Source: Peptococcaceae bacterium UBA4068 | Lineage (GTDB): Bacteria > Bacillota > Dehalobacteriia > UBA4068 | Assembly (NCBI GenBank): GCA_002382665.1 | Contig: DFZA01000005.1 | Span: 197,383-261,382, forward strand | Direction of reading: 5' to 3' | Length of the DNA stretch: 64,000 nucleotides | Shown here: positions 45,181 through 53,428 of the stretch, piece after piece | Layout: each line of letters starts with the position of its first letter | Numbering within the stretch: position 1 is the first letter of the stretch | The notes under the pieces: generated by a model | What the model saw: the letters and a program-made list of their open reading frames with translations, nothing else | What the model was told of the DNA's origin: nothing | Database searches by the model: none | Program-made: the position numbers and the translations under genes

Positions 45181-45617
45181 GGCGCCATCACCCCGACCAC
45201 AGGTAATGTGCTTAATATCGGCTGGCCGTCATGGCATGATGCAAATACGCCGCTCAAGTCTTTGCCAGGCGTTAGACCAAAGTGGGTAGCGCCACCCCAT
45301 GCAGCTACATTGGTCATGTCATATACCACGCCGTTAACAGCCACATAAGCCGGATTGCCGTTTTTACCTGTATATGTAGATAGTTCCTCCGGCGTAAAAA
45401 CTCTTGGATCATTTTGGGTAACGGGCTCAATATTATTTTTTGAATAGTTTTGATTGTTTTGCATCATCATGGTAATATTTGCTATTTGTTTGCGTAAATT
45501 ATTTAATAGCTTGTTTTTTTCATAGCAATCTTCAGTCAGATAGAGGTTGTCGATCGTATCATTGATATCGTTAATGGTTTTATTAAAATCTTTATCATAA
45601 AAGTGCTGTTCAGACAT
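45177..45617 (-). CDS. Cytochrome b5-like heme/steroid-binding domain protein of the hydrogenase operon
   Basis: 146 aa from ATG 45617, preceded by AGGAGG at ideal spacing; an in-frame ATG at 45632 lies across that site and is rejected. N-terminal half is helical and coiled-coil-like (IDNLYLTEDCYEKNKLLNNLRK). C-terminal half is the cyt b5 fold: FTPEELSTYTGKNGNPAYVA, VVYDMTNV, THFGLTPGKDLSGVFASCHDG, with two His as possible heme ligands. First gene of the operon; a likely electron-transfer partner for the hydrogenase. Confidence 0.85.
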   Translation of the reverse strand: MSEQHFYDKDFNKTINDINDTIDNLYLTEDCYEKNKLLNNLRKQIANITMMMQNNQNYSKNNIEPVTQNDPRVFTPEELSTYTGKNGNPAYVAVNGVVYDMTNVAAWGGATHFGLTPGKDLSGVFASCHDGQPILSTLPVVGVMAP

Positions 45618-45794
45618 GTTATACCTCCTCATAAAGTGGTCGAGCTAAGTATATCTTATTCTTAAAAATTTCCAAAGATGCTATTTGCCGCAAAATCGTT
45701 TAAAAACTATCCTACGGCATTTTAATAAGTGACTACTTGGTTAAATAAGTTATACAATCTATTTTTTCGACCATACTACTAAGGAGGTGATAAG

Positions 45795-47744
45795 ATGTTA
45801 AATCAAAACAATTTGCAGAAAGAAACCAGCCCGTATTTGTTGCAGCATGCGCTAAATCCGGTGTATTGGCAACCTTGGAGTGATGAGACATTTAAAGCTG
45901 CACGCGAGGAAGATAAGCCAATTCTATTAAGCATCGGTTACAGCACCTGCCATTGGTGTCATGTGATGGCGCATGAAAGTTTTGAGGATCCGCAAGTTGC
46001 CAAAATTTTAAACGAAAACTTCATCTCAATCAAAGTTGATAAAGAAGAGCGTCCTGATATCGACAGCATCTATATGAATGTCTGCCAGGCTTTTACAGGC
46101 CGCGGAGGCTGGCCGCTGACCATCTTTATGACGCCCGAGCAAAAACCGTTTTTTGCCGGCACTTATTTCCCAAAAACTTCACAGCATGGCCTGGTTGGGC
46201 TGGTTGATTTGCTTTCAAACATCAAAGATAAATGGCAAAACAACAGAGAAATATTGCTCAAATCCGGCGATCAGATCATCGAATTTTTAAGTAAAACAGC
46301 CGATAAAACAGCGGAACCTTCAAAGAGATTAATCGATGAAGCGGTATCAGCTTTTAAAAGCTCTTTTGATCAGAAAAACGGTGGTTTTGGCACAGCGCCA
46401 AAATTCCCTGCGCCCCATAATCTGATGTTTTTGTTGAATTATTATGAGTTGGAGAATGATAGTCATGTTTTGAATATGGTGGAAAAAACATTGCAACAGA
46501 TGTACAAAGGCGGTATCTGCGACCATATCGGCGGCGGCTTTTGCCGCTATTCGACCGATAACTTTTTTTTAGTTCCCCATTTTGAAAAGATGCTTTATGA
46601 CAATGCGTTAATGATTATTTGCTACATTAAAGCTTTCCAGATAACCAAAATTCCACTCTACCGAAAAGTTGCCATCAAGACATCGGATTATATTCTACGG
46701 GAGATGACTGATCAGAAAGGTGGATTCTATTCTGCCCAAGATGCTGACAGCGATGGTGTGGAAGGTAAGTTTTACGTTTTTGATTATGACGAAATTATCA
46801 AACTCTTTGGTCAAGAAGCAGGGGAAAAGATCAATAAATTTTATGGCATGACTCCGGAAGGAAACTTCGAAGGTAAAAATATACCAAATCTATTAAACAA
46901 TGGCGGTATTGACGAAAGCTTTGCTTTTTATTTGCCAAAGCTCTATGAATACCGCAGATCCAGAACGAAGTTGCATCTTGATGATAAAATACTGACTTCC
47001 TGGAACTCATTGATGATTGCCGCTTTTGCCTCTATGTACAGAGTTATGAATAGTACAAATTATCTTACTGTTGCTCAGACAGCGGAAAAATTTATCGCAA
47101 AAAATCTGGCAAGCAACAGCAGCTTATATGTCAGCTTTCGTGAAGGTAAAAAATCTGGCCGCGGTTTCTTTGACGATTATGCTTATTATATTTACGCTTT
47201 GATCAATCTTTATGAAGCTTGCTTTGATAACAGCTACCTGGAAAAGGCGACCAAGCTTACCGAGACAGCTATAAAAGAATTTTATGATACCGAAAAAGGC
47301 GGATTTTATCTTTACGGTTCCCAAAATGAGCAGTTGATTATCAAAAATAAAGAAACTTATGACACTGCATTGCCCAGCGGCAATTCTGTTATGACTTATA
47401 ATTTGATCAAATTGTCGCGTTTGAATAACGATAAAAATCTGGCTAAAATTGGCCGGAGGCAGTTGGAATTTATGGCCGGGCAGGCCAGAAACTATCCGGT
47501 CGGTTATTGTTTTTATTTGTCGGCGTTGGCAATGAGTCTTTACCCGTCAAGAGAGATTATTTGTGTTTTAAAGCAAAAAAGCGATATAGAAAGATTAAAA
47601 AGTTTCAAGTTAAACACAACCATCAAAATACTTGAGGGCGCAAACAAGGAATATCCCTTGATAAATGATAAAACAACATTTTATGTTTGTGAAAATTATC
47701 AATGCTTGCCGCCAACTAACGATTGGGAGGAGATTAGTAAATGA
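45795..47744 (+). CDS. Thioredoxin-domain protein of the YyaL/DUF255 (Spermatogenesis-associated 20) family
   Basis: 649 aa. N-terminal thioredoxin-like domain with YSTCHWCHVMAHESF (CxxC-like CHWC) and VDKEERPDID, followed by a six-hairpin alpha-barrel (N-acylglucosamine epimerase-like) with APKFPAPHNLMFLL, DHIGGGFCRYSTD and SGNSVMTYNL. Function not established in bacteria. Near-perfect AAGGAGGTGATAAG before ATG 45795. The next gene overlaps by 4 bp. Confidence 0.9.
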   Translation: MLNQNNLQKETSPYLLQHALNPVYWQPWSDETFKAAREEDKPILLSIGYSTCHWCHVMAHESFEDPQVAKILNENFISIKVDKEERPDIDSIYMNVCQAFTGRGGWPLTIFMTPEQKPFFAGTYFPKTSQHGLVGLVDLLSNIKDKWQNNREILLKSGDQIIEFLSKTADKTAEPSKRLIDEAVSAFKSSFDQKNGGFGTAPKFPAPHNLMFLLNYYELENDSHVLNMVEKTLQQMYKGGICDHIGGGFCRYSTDNFFLVPHFEKMLYDNALMIICYIKAFQITKIPLYRKVAIKTSDYILREMTDQKGGFYSAQDADSDGVEGKFYVFDYDEIIKLFGQEAGEKINKFYGMTPEGNFEGKNIPNLLNNGGIDESFAFYLPKLYEYRRSRTKLHLDDKILTSWNSLMIAAFASMYRVMNSTNYLTVAQTAEKFIAKNLASNSSLYVSFREGKKSGRGFFDDYAYYIYALINLYEACFDNSYLEKATKLTETAIKEFYDTEKGGFYLYGSQNEQLIIKNKETYDTALPSGNSVMTYNLIKLSRLNNDKNLAKIGRRQLEFMAGQARNYPVGYCFYLSALAMSLYPSREIICVLKQKSDIERLKSFKLNTTIKILEGANKEYPLINDKTTFYVCENYQCLPPTNDWEEISK

Positions 47745-49048
47745 AATCGGTATGGACAGACAGTGTAACACTACCACACTTTGAAAAGCTGCAGGGTAAA
47801 ACAAAAACAGATGTGTTGATAATAGGCGGCGGTCTGGCAGGTGTTCTTACTGCCTATTTTCTCAAACAAAGAGGTGTTAATTATACGTTGGTGGAAGCAA
47901 AATCCGTCGGTCTGGGTATAACCAAAAACACTACCGCTAAAGTAACTTCCCAACATGGACTTATATACGACAAATTATATAGTAGCGTGGGTATCGAAAA
48001 AGCCAAAATGTATTTACAGGCCAACGAGAAAGCTTTGGCAAAGTATAAAGATCTTGCAAAGAATATAGATTGTGATTTTGTAGAAATGAGTAACTTTGTT
48101 TACTCAATGAACGATAAATCGATAATTGGCAAAGAGGTAGACACAGTAAATAAGTTAGGATTTAAAGCCGAGTATGTGGAAAAAATGCCTCTGCCGGTCA
48201 AACCTATAGCAGCAATCGAATTTAAGAATCAGGCGCAGTTCAATCCGCTTAAGTTTATGGCCGGTATAGCCGAAGGTCTGAATATCTACGAAAACACATT
48301 TGTCAAAGAAATAGATAAGCATACTGCCATTACCACCGGCGGCAATATAACTGCCAATAAGATCATTGTGGCTACACATTTCCCATTTATCAACAGTCAC
48401 GGCAGCTATTTCTTAAAAATGTATCAAGATCGTTCTTATCTAATCGCTTTAAAAAATGCCCCTGATCTAAACGGCATGTATGTTGATGAAGCACAAAAAG
48501 GTATGACTTTCAGAAACTATCAGGACCTGTTGATTCTTGGTGGTGGTGACCACCGCACCGGTAAAGAAGGTGGCAGATATCAGGAATTACGTGATTTTGC
48601 CAAGAAGCATTTCCCCGAAGCGCATGAAAGTTACGCCTGGTCAAATCAGGATTGTATGACGCTTGACGGTGTTCCTTATATCGGCCATTATTCATCTATG
48701 ACGCCTGATTTATATGTAGCCACCGGCTTTAATAAATGGGGAATGACATCATCTATGGTTTCGGCGATGCTTTTAACCGATATGATTATCGGCCAAAAAC
48801 CCGATTATGCAGAAGTGTATTCGCCGCATCGAAGTATGCTGAAACCCCAGCTGTTTATCAATGGATTTGAATCAATTGTTAACTTGTTAGCTCCTACCGG
48901 CAAGCGTTGTCCGCATATGGGATGCGCCTTAAAGTATAATAAAACCGAAAACACTTGGGAATGCCCATGCCATGGCTCGCGGTTTGATCAGGATGGACGC
49001 TTGATTGATAACCCAGCTATGAGAGATAAAGATATTAAGTCGGATTGA
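47741..49048 (+). CDS. FAD-dependent oxidoreductase with C-terminal Rieske domain
   Basis: 435 aa. DAO-type FAD domain: Rossmann motif DVLIIGGGLAGVLTAYFL (about 28-45), YVATGFNKWGMT near the C-terminal half. Rieske [2Fe-2S] domain at the end: CPHMGCALKY and WECPCHGSRFDQDG, with two Cys-His pairs. This fusion is widespread in Firmicutes; substrate unknown. Coupled to the YyaL gene by ATGA overlap, suggesting a joint redox task. Confidence 0.9.
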   Translation: MKSVWTDSVTLPHFEKLQGKTKTDVLIIGGGLAGVLTAYFLKQRGVNYTLVEAKSVGLGITKNTTAKVTSQHGLIYDKLYSSVGIEKAKMYLQANEKALAKYKDLAKNIDCDFVEMSNFVYSMNDKSIIGKEVDTVNKLGFKAEYVEKMPLPVKPIAAIEFKNQAQFNPLKFMAGIAEGLNIYENTFVKEIDKHTAITTGGNITANKIIVATHFPFINSHGSYFLKMYQDRSYLIALKNAPDLNGMYVDEAQKGMTFRNYQDLLILGGGDHRTGKEGGRYQELRDFAKKHFPEAHESYAWSNQDCMTLDGVPYIGHYSSMTPDLYVATGFNKWGMTSSMVSAMLLTDMIIGQKPDYAEVYSPHRSMLKPQLFINGFESIVNLLAPTGKRCPHMGCALKYNKTENTWECPCHGSRFDQDGRLIDNPAMRDKDIKSD

Positions 49049-49083
49049 TAAAATTGATAAATATGATTGATATTACAAATAGA

Positions 49084-49116
49084 AACGCAGCCGAAAAATT
49101 TCCGGCTGCGTTTTTT
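49084..49116. terminator. Rho-independent terminator between convergent genes
   Basis: AACGCAGCCG (49084-49093) / CGGCTGCGTT (49103-49112), then TTTT. Confidence 0.9.
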
Positions 49117-49131
49117 CGTTATAAGTGATAT

Positions 49132-49731
49132 TTAGTTATACATGTTATTCTGTTGCATATAGTTGTAAATTTGTTCTCCGTGACCCTGCTCTTCTTTTTG
49201 GATATGATTTAAGGCATTTCTGATGTTGGCGTCTTTAAATTCAAAAATACTGGTATTGTATATCCCGGAAACATGTTTTTCGGTAGCAAGAATATCCGAG
49301 CAAATAAAACTGTCATTCTGCTTATTACTGTTCATAGACTGAGTGGAAGCGGAAGAGCTTAAAGAACCGCCGCCATCTGGATTACTTTGTCCGGCTGTTG
49401 GGGAAGCACTTTGCGAAGAGCCTTGAGAGCCTGAACTACTCATTGAAGAACTTCCCTGGGAAGCACTGCTCTGTGAAGATGCAGATGCACTCTGAGAACT
49501 TTGAGAAGAAGATTGTGCGGAACTGCTGCTGGCCATTTGCGGTATTGTGCCGCTTTCTAATTGAGTTATTGTGGAAAGATGCTGTTGTTCAATTTGTCCA
49601 ATTTGAGATAACATGCTTGATAGCTGACTATCACTAGCTTGTGAAGCATATTTAGAGTATTTTTCCACGCAAAGCTGTTCCTGAGATTTCAAATCTTTTA
49701 ACAAACTACTTTCTTTTTGGCTTAATACCAT
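49132..49731 (-). CDS. CotF-like spore coat protein with Ser-rich insert
   Basis: 199 aa from ATG 49731 (GAGGTGATTAAT directly upstream); an ATG further up at 49767 lacks a ribosome site. N-terminal helical part LSQKESSLLKDLKSQEQLCVEKYSKYA and C-terminal FICSDILATEKHVSGIYNTSIFEF plus QKEEQGHGEQIYNYM match the CotF/ferritin-like coat fold. The two halves are separated by a ~70-residue low-complexity Ser/Gln/Ala stretch (about 78-145). Likely part of the spore coat. Confidence 0.8.
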   Translation of the reverse strand: MVLSQKESSLLKDLKSQEQLCVEKYSKYASQASDSQLSSMLSQIGQIEQQHLSTITQLESGTIPQMASSSSAQSSSQSSQSASASSQSSASQGSSSMSSSGSQGSSQSASPTAGQSNPDGGGSLSSSASTQSMNSNKQNDSFICSDILATEKHVSGIYNTSIFEFKDANIRNALNHIQKEEQGHGEQIYNYMQQNNMYN

Positions 49732-49919
49732 ATTAATCACCTCAGAATTATTATTGGACAACAACAATCGATTTATACAAATAAAATATAGCTTTTGTTG
49801 ACATATAATTGCTAAATATTTTTGTTTTTTACATAAAAAATGAATATTTTTATAAATCTTATTGAATTTATGGAAATAATTGGTTAAATAATTAATGCTG
49901 AGTGAGGAGCCAGGTAAAA

Positions 49920-50129
49920 ATGATAATAACCATTTGCGCAGCTTTTATTTTAGTCAAGATCAAACATCTCCGCATCGCTCCGTTATTTTCAACCTGGACC
50001 TTTTACCCTATACTTATAACTCAGTGTTTTTTGATTTTAGCGCAATTCTGCGGTACACAGTTTGATCCTCAGGCGGTGGATATTTTTGCCGGCACTATAG
50101 AGTCCATAGTAATTGCCAAATGCTCATAA
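49920..50129 (+). CDS. Short hydrophobic protein, possibly a truncated DUF5317-like membrane protein
   Basis: 69 aa from ATG 49920 (an in-frame GTG at 49902 overlaps the GAGGAG region). Two hydrophobic stretches (MIITICAAFILVKI and FYPILITQCFLILAQF). The start resembles the N-terminus of larger DUF5317-type membrane proteins, and the frame stops just before a terminator, so it may be a remnant. Codon use does not decide the matter. Confidence 0.4.
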   Translation: MIITICAAFILVKIKHLRIAPLFSTWTFYPILITQCFLILAQFCGTQFDPQAVDIFAGTIESIVIAKCS

Positions 50130-50143
50130 TCTCAGAACCAGTA

Positions 50144-50179
50144 ACAGACCACCTACGGATATGCAGGTGGTCTGTTTTT
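50144..50179 (+). terminator. Rho-independent terminator
   Basis: ACAGACCACCT (50144-50154) / AGGTGGTCTGT (50165-50175), then TTTT. Confidence 0.88.
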
Positions 50180-50206
50180 CATATGTTAACGTTTAAATAT
50201 TACTAT

Positions 50207-50461
50207 TTAATTTTTAATAGCATCTGCCGCTTTTTGTGCCGCCTCGGCTGCTTCTATTGCTTTTGTAACAGCAGCTGCGTCAACTTTGGCTTCGCTGGCA
50301 ATATATATAATCACCGACGAAGCTGCCGTAACTGCGCCGGCAACGGTACTGATTGTATTTTGATCAAGTCCAAAAGCCACCGCCAAACCGGTGATAACGC
50401 CAACTACGGCTGTCCATAATTTGCGGCTAGACAGTTTTCTTTTTAGTGTACTTACATCCAT
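50207..50461 (-). CDS. Small membrane protein, holin-like
   Basis: 84 aa from ATG 50461, preceded by AGGAGG. A basic N-terminus (MDVSTLKRKLSSRKLW), two hydrophobic segments (TAVVGVITGLAVAF and VAGAVTAASSVIIYIA) and an Ala-rich, charged helix at the end resemble small phage holins. No lysin or phage genes are adjacent, so it is an orphan. Upstream-frame codons to 50512 lack a start signal. Confidence 0.6.
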   Translation of the reverse strand: MDVSTLKRKLSSRKLWTAVVGVITGLAVAFGLDQNTISTVAGAVTAASSVIIYIASEAKVDAAAVTKAIEAAEAAQKAADAIKN

Positions 50462-50740
50462 TTTTGTTCCTCCTATAAATATGTAAAAGACCAAATATTT
50501 GTCAGGGCTCATCTACATATTATGAAAAAAAAATAAGATAGTTGCCAAAACTTACAGCAGTAAAGGGCGCAAAAAATAAAAAGATCGCTTAATTATTTTA
50601 GCGGCAACCCCCAAAAGCAAAATATCAAACAAAAAATTTACTTATTGTTTAATGATTATAAAAAGCTGTTAATTTTGATAATAAACCTGATATATTAATG
50701 CTAAACAGTGATAAAATAAATAAAAAAGAGAAAATAAGTA

Positions 50741-50769
50741 TTGACAACTTGCTGCTGCTTTGTCATAAT
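50741..50769 (+). promoter_or_regulatory. SigA promoter of the tRNA pair
   Basis: TTGACA (50741-50746), 17-bp spacer, CATAAT (50764-50769), about 23 bp before the first tRNA. Confidence 0.75.
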
Positions 50770-50791
50770 AGACGAGTGTCATTTGATATGT

Positions 50792-50867
50792 GGCGGTGTA
50801 GCTCAGCGGTTAGAGCACTCGGCTCATACCCGGGGTGTCACTGGTTCAAATCCAGTCACCGCTACCA
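50792..50867 (+). tRNA. tRNA-Met (CAT)
   Basis: 76 nt, full cloverleaf. Acceptor GGCGGTG/CACCGCT, D-arm GCTC...GAGC, anticodon loop CTCATAC with CAT, T-arm ACTGG-TTCAAAT-CCAGT, encoded CCA end. Lacks the three G-C pairs expected of an initiator in the anticodon stem as far as I can read, so probably an elongator (or a tRNA-Ile2 precursor, which shares CAT). Confidence 0.93.
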
Positions 50868-50870
50868 TAG

Positions 50871-50947
50871 GGCGCGTTGGAGAAGCGGCTTAACTCACCA
50901 GCCTTTCACGCTGGCATCCAGGGGTTCGAATCCCCTACGCGTCACCA
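50871..50947 (+). tRNA. tRNA-Glu (TTC)
   Basis: 77 nt. Acceptor GGCGCGT/ACGCGTC, anticodon stem CCAGC/GCTGG with loop CTTTCAC (anticodon TTC), T-arm AGGGG-TTCGAAT-CCCCT, encoded CCA. Three bases after the tRNA-Met, so cotranscribed. Confidence 0.93.
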
Positions 50948-50977
50948 AAAAAACCTGCTTATTTAGCAGGTTTTTTA
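50947..50977 (+). terminator. Terminator of the tRNA operon
   Basis: AAACCTGC (50951-50958) / GCAGGTTT (50966-50973) with A-run before and T-run after; may also serve the convergent Csp-like gene. Confidence 0.85.
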
Positions 50978-51002
50978 ATAACTAATATCTTGTAATTATA
51001 AA

Positions 51003-51350
51003 TTACATTGAAGCCATTTTTCTGCATTCCTCAGCACAAAAACGACATATTTTTGCACATTTAGTGCAATGATCATCTTTAAACATTTCACATTCTTTAG
51101 CACAATCGTCACAGATTTTAGCACATACAGCACAATGTTGGGCAGCATATACGCCACTCATTGCCATCATTGCCGCTGACATTTGACACATCATAGCACA
51201 TTCAATCAATATACTGACGCAGTTTTTTCTGGCATTGAGATCCGCTTCATTGAGACATTCGTTAAAACACTCAAAACAAGCTTGTGCGCATTTTGTGCAT
51301 GCATCTATACATGCTTGAAATTTATCGGTTTTATTAGTTACAATACCCAT
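51003..51350 (-). CDS. Four-helix-bundle Cys-rich copper-storage-like protein (Csp/DUF326)
   Basis: 115 aa with 19 Cys, spaced CxxxC and CxxC along four helices (ACIDACTKCAQACFECF, HCAVCAKICDDCAKEC, HCTKCAKICRFCAEEC). That pattern places many thiolates inside a bundle, as in copper-storage proteins Csp. No signal peptide, so a cytosolic Csp3-type is likely. AAGGGG ribosome site. No other copper genes nearby. Confidence 0.85.
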   Translation of the reverse strand: MGIVTNKTDKFQACIDACTKCAQACFECFNECLNEADLNARKNCVSILIECAMMCQMSAAMMAMSGVYAAQHCAVCAKICDDCAKECEMFKDDHCTKCAKICRFCAEECRKMASM

Positions 51351-51512
51351 TGTTTTACCCCTTTCTTTAATAAAAATCTTAGTTATTATATCTTAATTTG
51401 TTAAATATTATTCAAAAGGAGCATCGGTCGTAAATTATTAATTATATTAGTAGAGGAAAAGATATACCGTTGCGGAAATGATTATTGTAATAATATGGTG
51501 GGGTTTTAAATC

Positions 51513-52856
51513 ATGAAGAAGAACCTATTAATAGTTATTCTCTTTCTATCGACAATTTGTTTTTGTTCATGTGAACAAACCAAAAATGATAACGACTTTG
51601 ATTATCATCAATACGTTATTGATTATGTCGATAATTTACTGAGCGGTAATTATCAGGCTTGTACCATCGATTTCAATCAAGAAATGTTGTCAGCGTTACC
51701 TGTTGAAAAACTGCAACAAGCTTGGGAACAAACAATTGCCTCAACAGGGGATTTTAAACAGATTGAAAAGATTGAAACAGCCAATAATTCTGGTTATCAG
51801 CAGGTAATGGCCTACTGTAGATTCAGTAAAAGCGGTGTCAAAGTAACTATCAGCTTTGATGATAACAACCAGGTAGCAGGTTTGTTTTTTTCATACTATA
51901 ATCCGGATCAATTGAATGCGACGCTGCCGGATGGCTTGGAAGAAATTGATGTAAAGCTAAATCAGGGCAGCGAATGGGAACTGGCCGGCAAAATCACCCG
52001 TCAAAGCACTGGCCAATCGACTGTGGCAGTGGTGTTGGTGCATGGATCCGGACCCGGTGATATGGATGAGAGTATTTACGCTAATAAACCTTTTCGCGAT
52101 ATAGCCTGGGGGTTGGCAAAGCAAGGTATTGATGTGCTGCGGTATGATAAGCGGACTTACACTTATGGCAGTAAAATGGCAGATATGACAGACAGTATTA
52201 CCGTAAAGGAAGAAACTACTGACGATGCGATCACGGCCGGTCAGTTGTTGAGGGATCAAGGCTACAACCAAGTATATATCGTTGGCTATAGTCTTGGCGG
52301 TATGCTGGCGCCGCGAATTGCACTGCAAAGCGGCGGTATTTTTTCCGGGTTAATTATCTTAGCTGGTAGTCCCCGTCCGTTAACCGATATTATTATCGAT
52401 CAAAACAAAGCCGTTATTGCCGCTTTAAGTGATAAAAATGAAATAGTAAAGAATCAGCAGTTGCTGACAGCGGAAAAAGAAAAATTGTCCCAGTTGCCCA
52501 ACTGGAGCGAATCTGAACTGGCTAAGAACACGGTTTTTGGTATACCTGCAAATTATGTAAAAGAGATACAAAGTTATGATGCGGCGGCGATCGCCCAATC
52601 TATTCATAAGCCATTTTTAATATTACAAGGCGATGATGATGTTCAGATTTCACCCAAGGAAGATTTTACTGCCTGGGAAACAGTACTTGCCGGCAATCCG
52701 CAAGCCGAATTTTTCCTTTATCCGGGGCTTAATCATTTGTTTATGCCATCCCATGGCTCTGACATCAATTCGGTGATAGAAGAATACCAGATTGCGGCCA
52801 ATGTTGACCAGCGAGTAATCGATGATATGGCCGCATTTATCAAAAAGAGTCAATAA
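51513..52856 (+). CDS. Lipoprotein alpha/beta hydrolase with N-terminal DUF3887-like domain
   Basis: 447 aa. Signal peptide with lipobox ending CFCSC (about residues 17-21). N-terminal ~115 residues resemble DUF3887 (NTF2-like). The hydrolase domain follows: VVLVHGSGPGDMDES oxyanion region, nucleophile Ser in VGYSLGGMLAP, Asp in LILQGDDDVQIS and His in PGLNHLF complete the triad. Probably an extracytoplasmic esterase or peptidase; substrate unknown. Confidence 0.88.
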   Translation: MKKNLLIVILFLSTICFCSCEQTKNDNDFDYHQYVIDYVDNLLSGNYQACTIDFNQEMLSALPVEKLQQAWEQTIASTGDFKQIEKIETANNSGYQQVMAYCRFSKSGVKVTISFDDNNQVAGLFFSYYNPDQLNATLPDGLEEIDVKLNQGSEWELAGKITRQSTGQSTVAVVLVHGSGPGDMDESIYANKPFRDIAWGLAKQGIDVLRYDKRTYTYGSKMADMTDSITVKEETTDDAITAGQLLRDQGYNQVYIVGYSLGGMLAPRIALQSGGIFSGLIILAGSPRPLTDIIIDQNKAVIAALSDKNEIVKNQQLLTAEKEKLSQLPNWSESELAKNTVFGIPANYVKEIQSYDAAAIAQSIHKPFLILQGDDDVQISPKEDFTAWETVLAGNPQAEFFLYPGLNHLFMPSHGSDINSVIEEYQIAANVDQRVIDDMAAFIKKSQ

Positions 52857-52865
52857 TAAATATGT

Positions 52866-52900
52866 AAAAGCAGGTTTCAGCTTGTGGGTACCTGCTTTTT
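52866..52900. terminator. Rho-independent terminator between convergent genes
   Basis: AAAAGCAGGT (52866-52875) / ACCTGCTTTT (52890-52899), perfect stem with A- and T-rich ends. Confidence 0.88.
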
Positions 52901-52921
52901 AATGTCGATAATATAGTACTA

Positions 52922-53365
52922 TTATTTTACCAGTAGTAATTTTGCGGCAACTGCCATCATTACCAATCCAATACCGCGTCCCCAAGTCATGGGGAACTTT
53001 TCCAGCCCAAACAATCCCAGCCAATCAATAATTAAGGCCATTGCTAATTGACCGGTAATGATAGCTGTGGTTGCATTACCAGCGCCGTTTTTGGCTATGG
53101 AAAGCATAACACCATAAATAATAGCGACATTGATTATACCGCCCAGATAAAGATACCAGGGCGCCTCCGCAAATTTACCAAGATCGCCCCGACCTAGTCC
53201 CAAGGCAAAAAGCAGCAACGCTACAGCGGCCAATCCAATGGCATGAACCATAAAATTGCCTTCAAGCGTACCGATTATTTTGCCCAATGCGCCGTTAATG
53301 GAGCCTTGTAACGCCATCAAGATTCCCGAGGCGGCAGCGAATATTAAAAAAATCCATGACTGCAC
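52922..53365 (-). CDS. DMT-superfamily transporter, YdcZ (DUF606) family
   Basis: 147 aa from GTG 53365. The N-terminus then reads MQSWIFLIFAAASGILMALQGSINGALG, the family's characteristic first helix (ALQGxxNxxLG). About five helices. GGGGA lies seven bases before the GTG. An in-frame TTG at 53380 has no ribosome site. Substrate unknown; the half-size length implies a dimer. Confidence 0.82.
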   Translation of the reverse strand: MQSWIFLIFAAASGILMALQGSINGALGKIIGTLEGNFMVHAIGLAAVALLLFALGLGRGDLGKFAEAPWYLYLGGIINVAIIYGVMLSIAKNGAGNATTAIITGQLAMALIIDWLGLFGLEKFPMTWGRGIGLVMMAVAAKLLLVK

Positions 53366-53368
53366 AAT

Positions 53369-53400
53369 AACTATCCCCAAAAAATATTTTGGGGATAGTT
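53369..53400 (-). promoter_or_regulatory. Perfect 14-bp inverted repeat covering the Shine-Dalgarno of the YdcZ gene
   Basis: AACTATCCCCAAAA (53369-53382) and TTTTGGGGATAGTT (53387-53400) with a 4-nt loop. On the minus-strand RNA the 3' arm carries the GGGGA ribosome site, so folding would hide it. Alternatively a DNA operator. Confidence 0.6.
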
Positions 53401-53428
53401 TATGCGTTTACATAGCTATTTACTCTTG

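Noticed and set aside
50698..50985. 95-aa ORF covering both tRNA genes
   Set aside because: Overlaps two complete tRNAs and their promoter; not protein-like.
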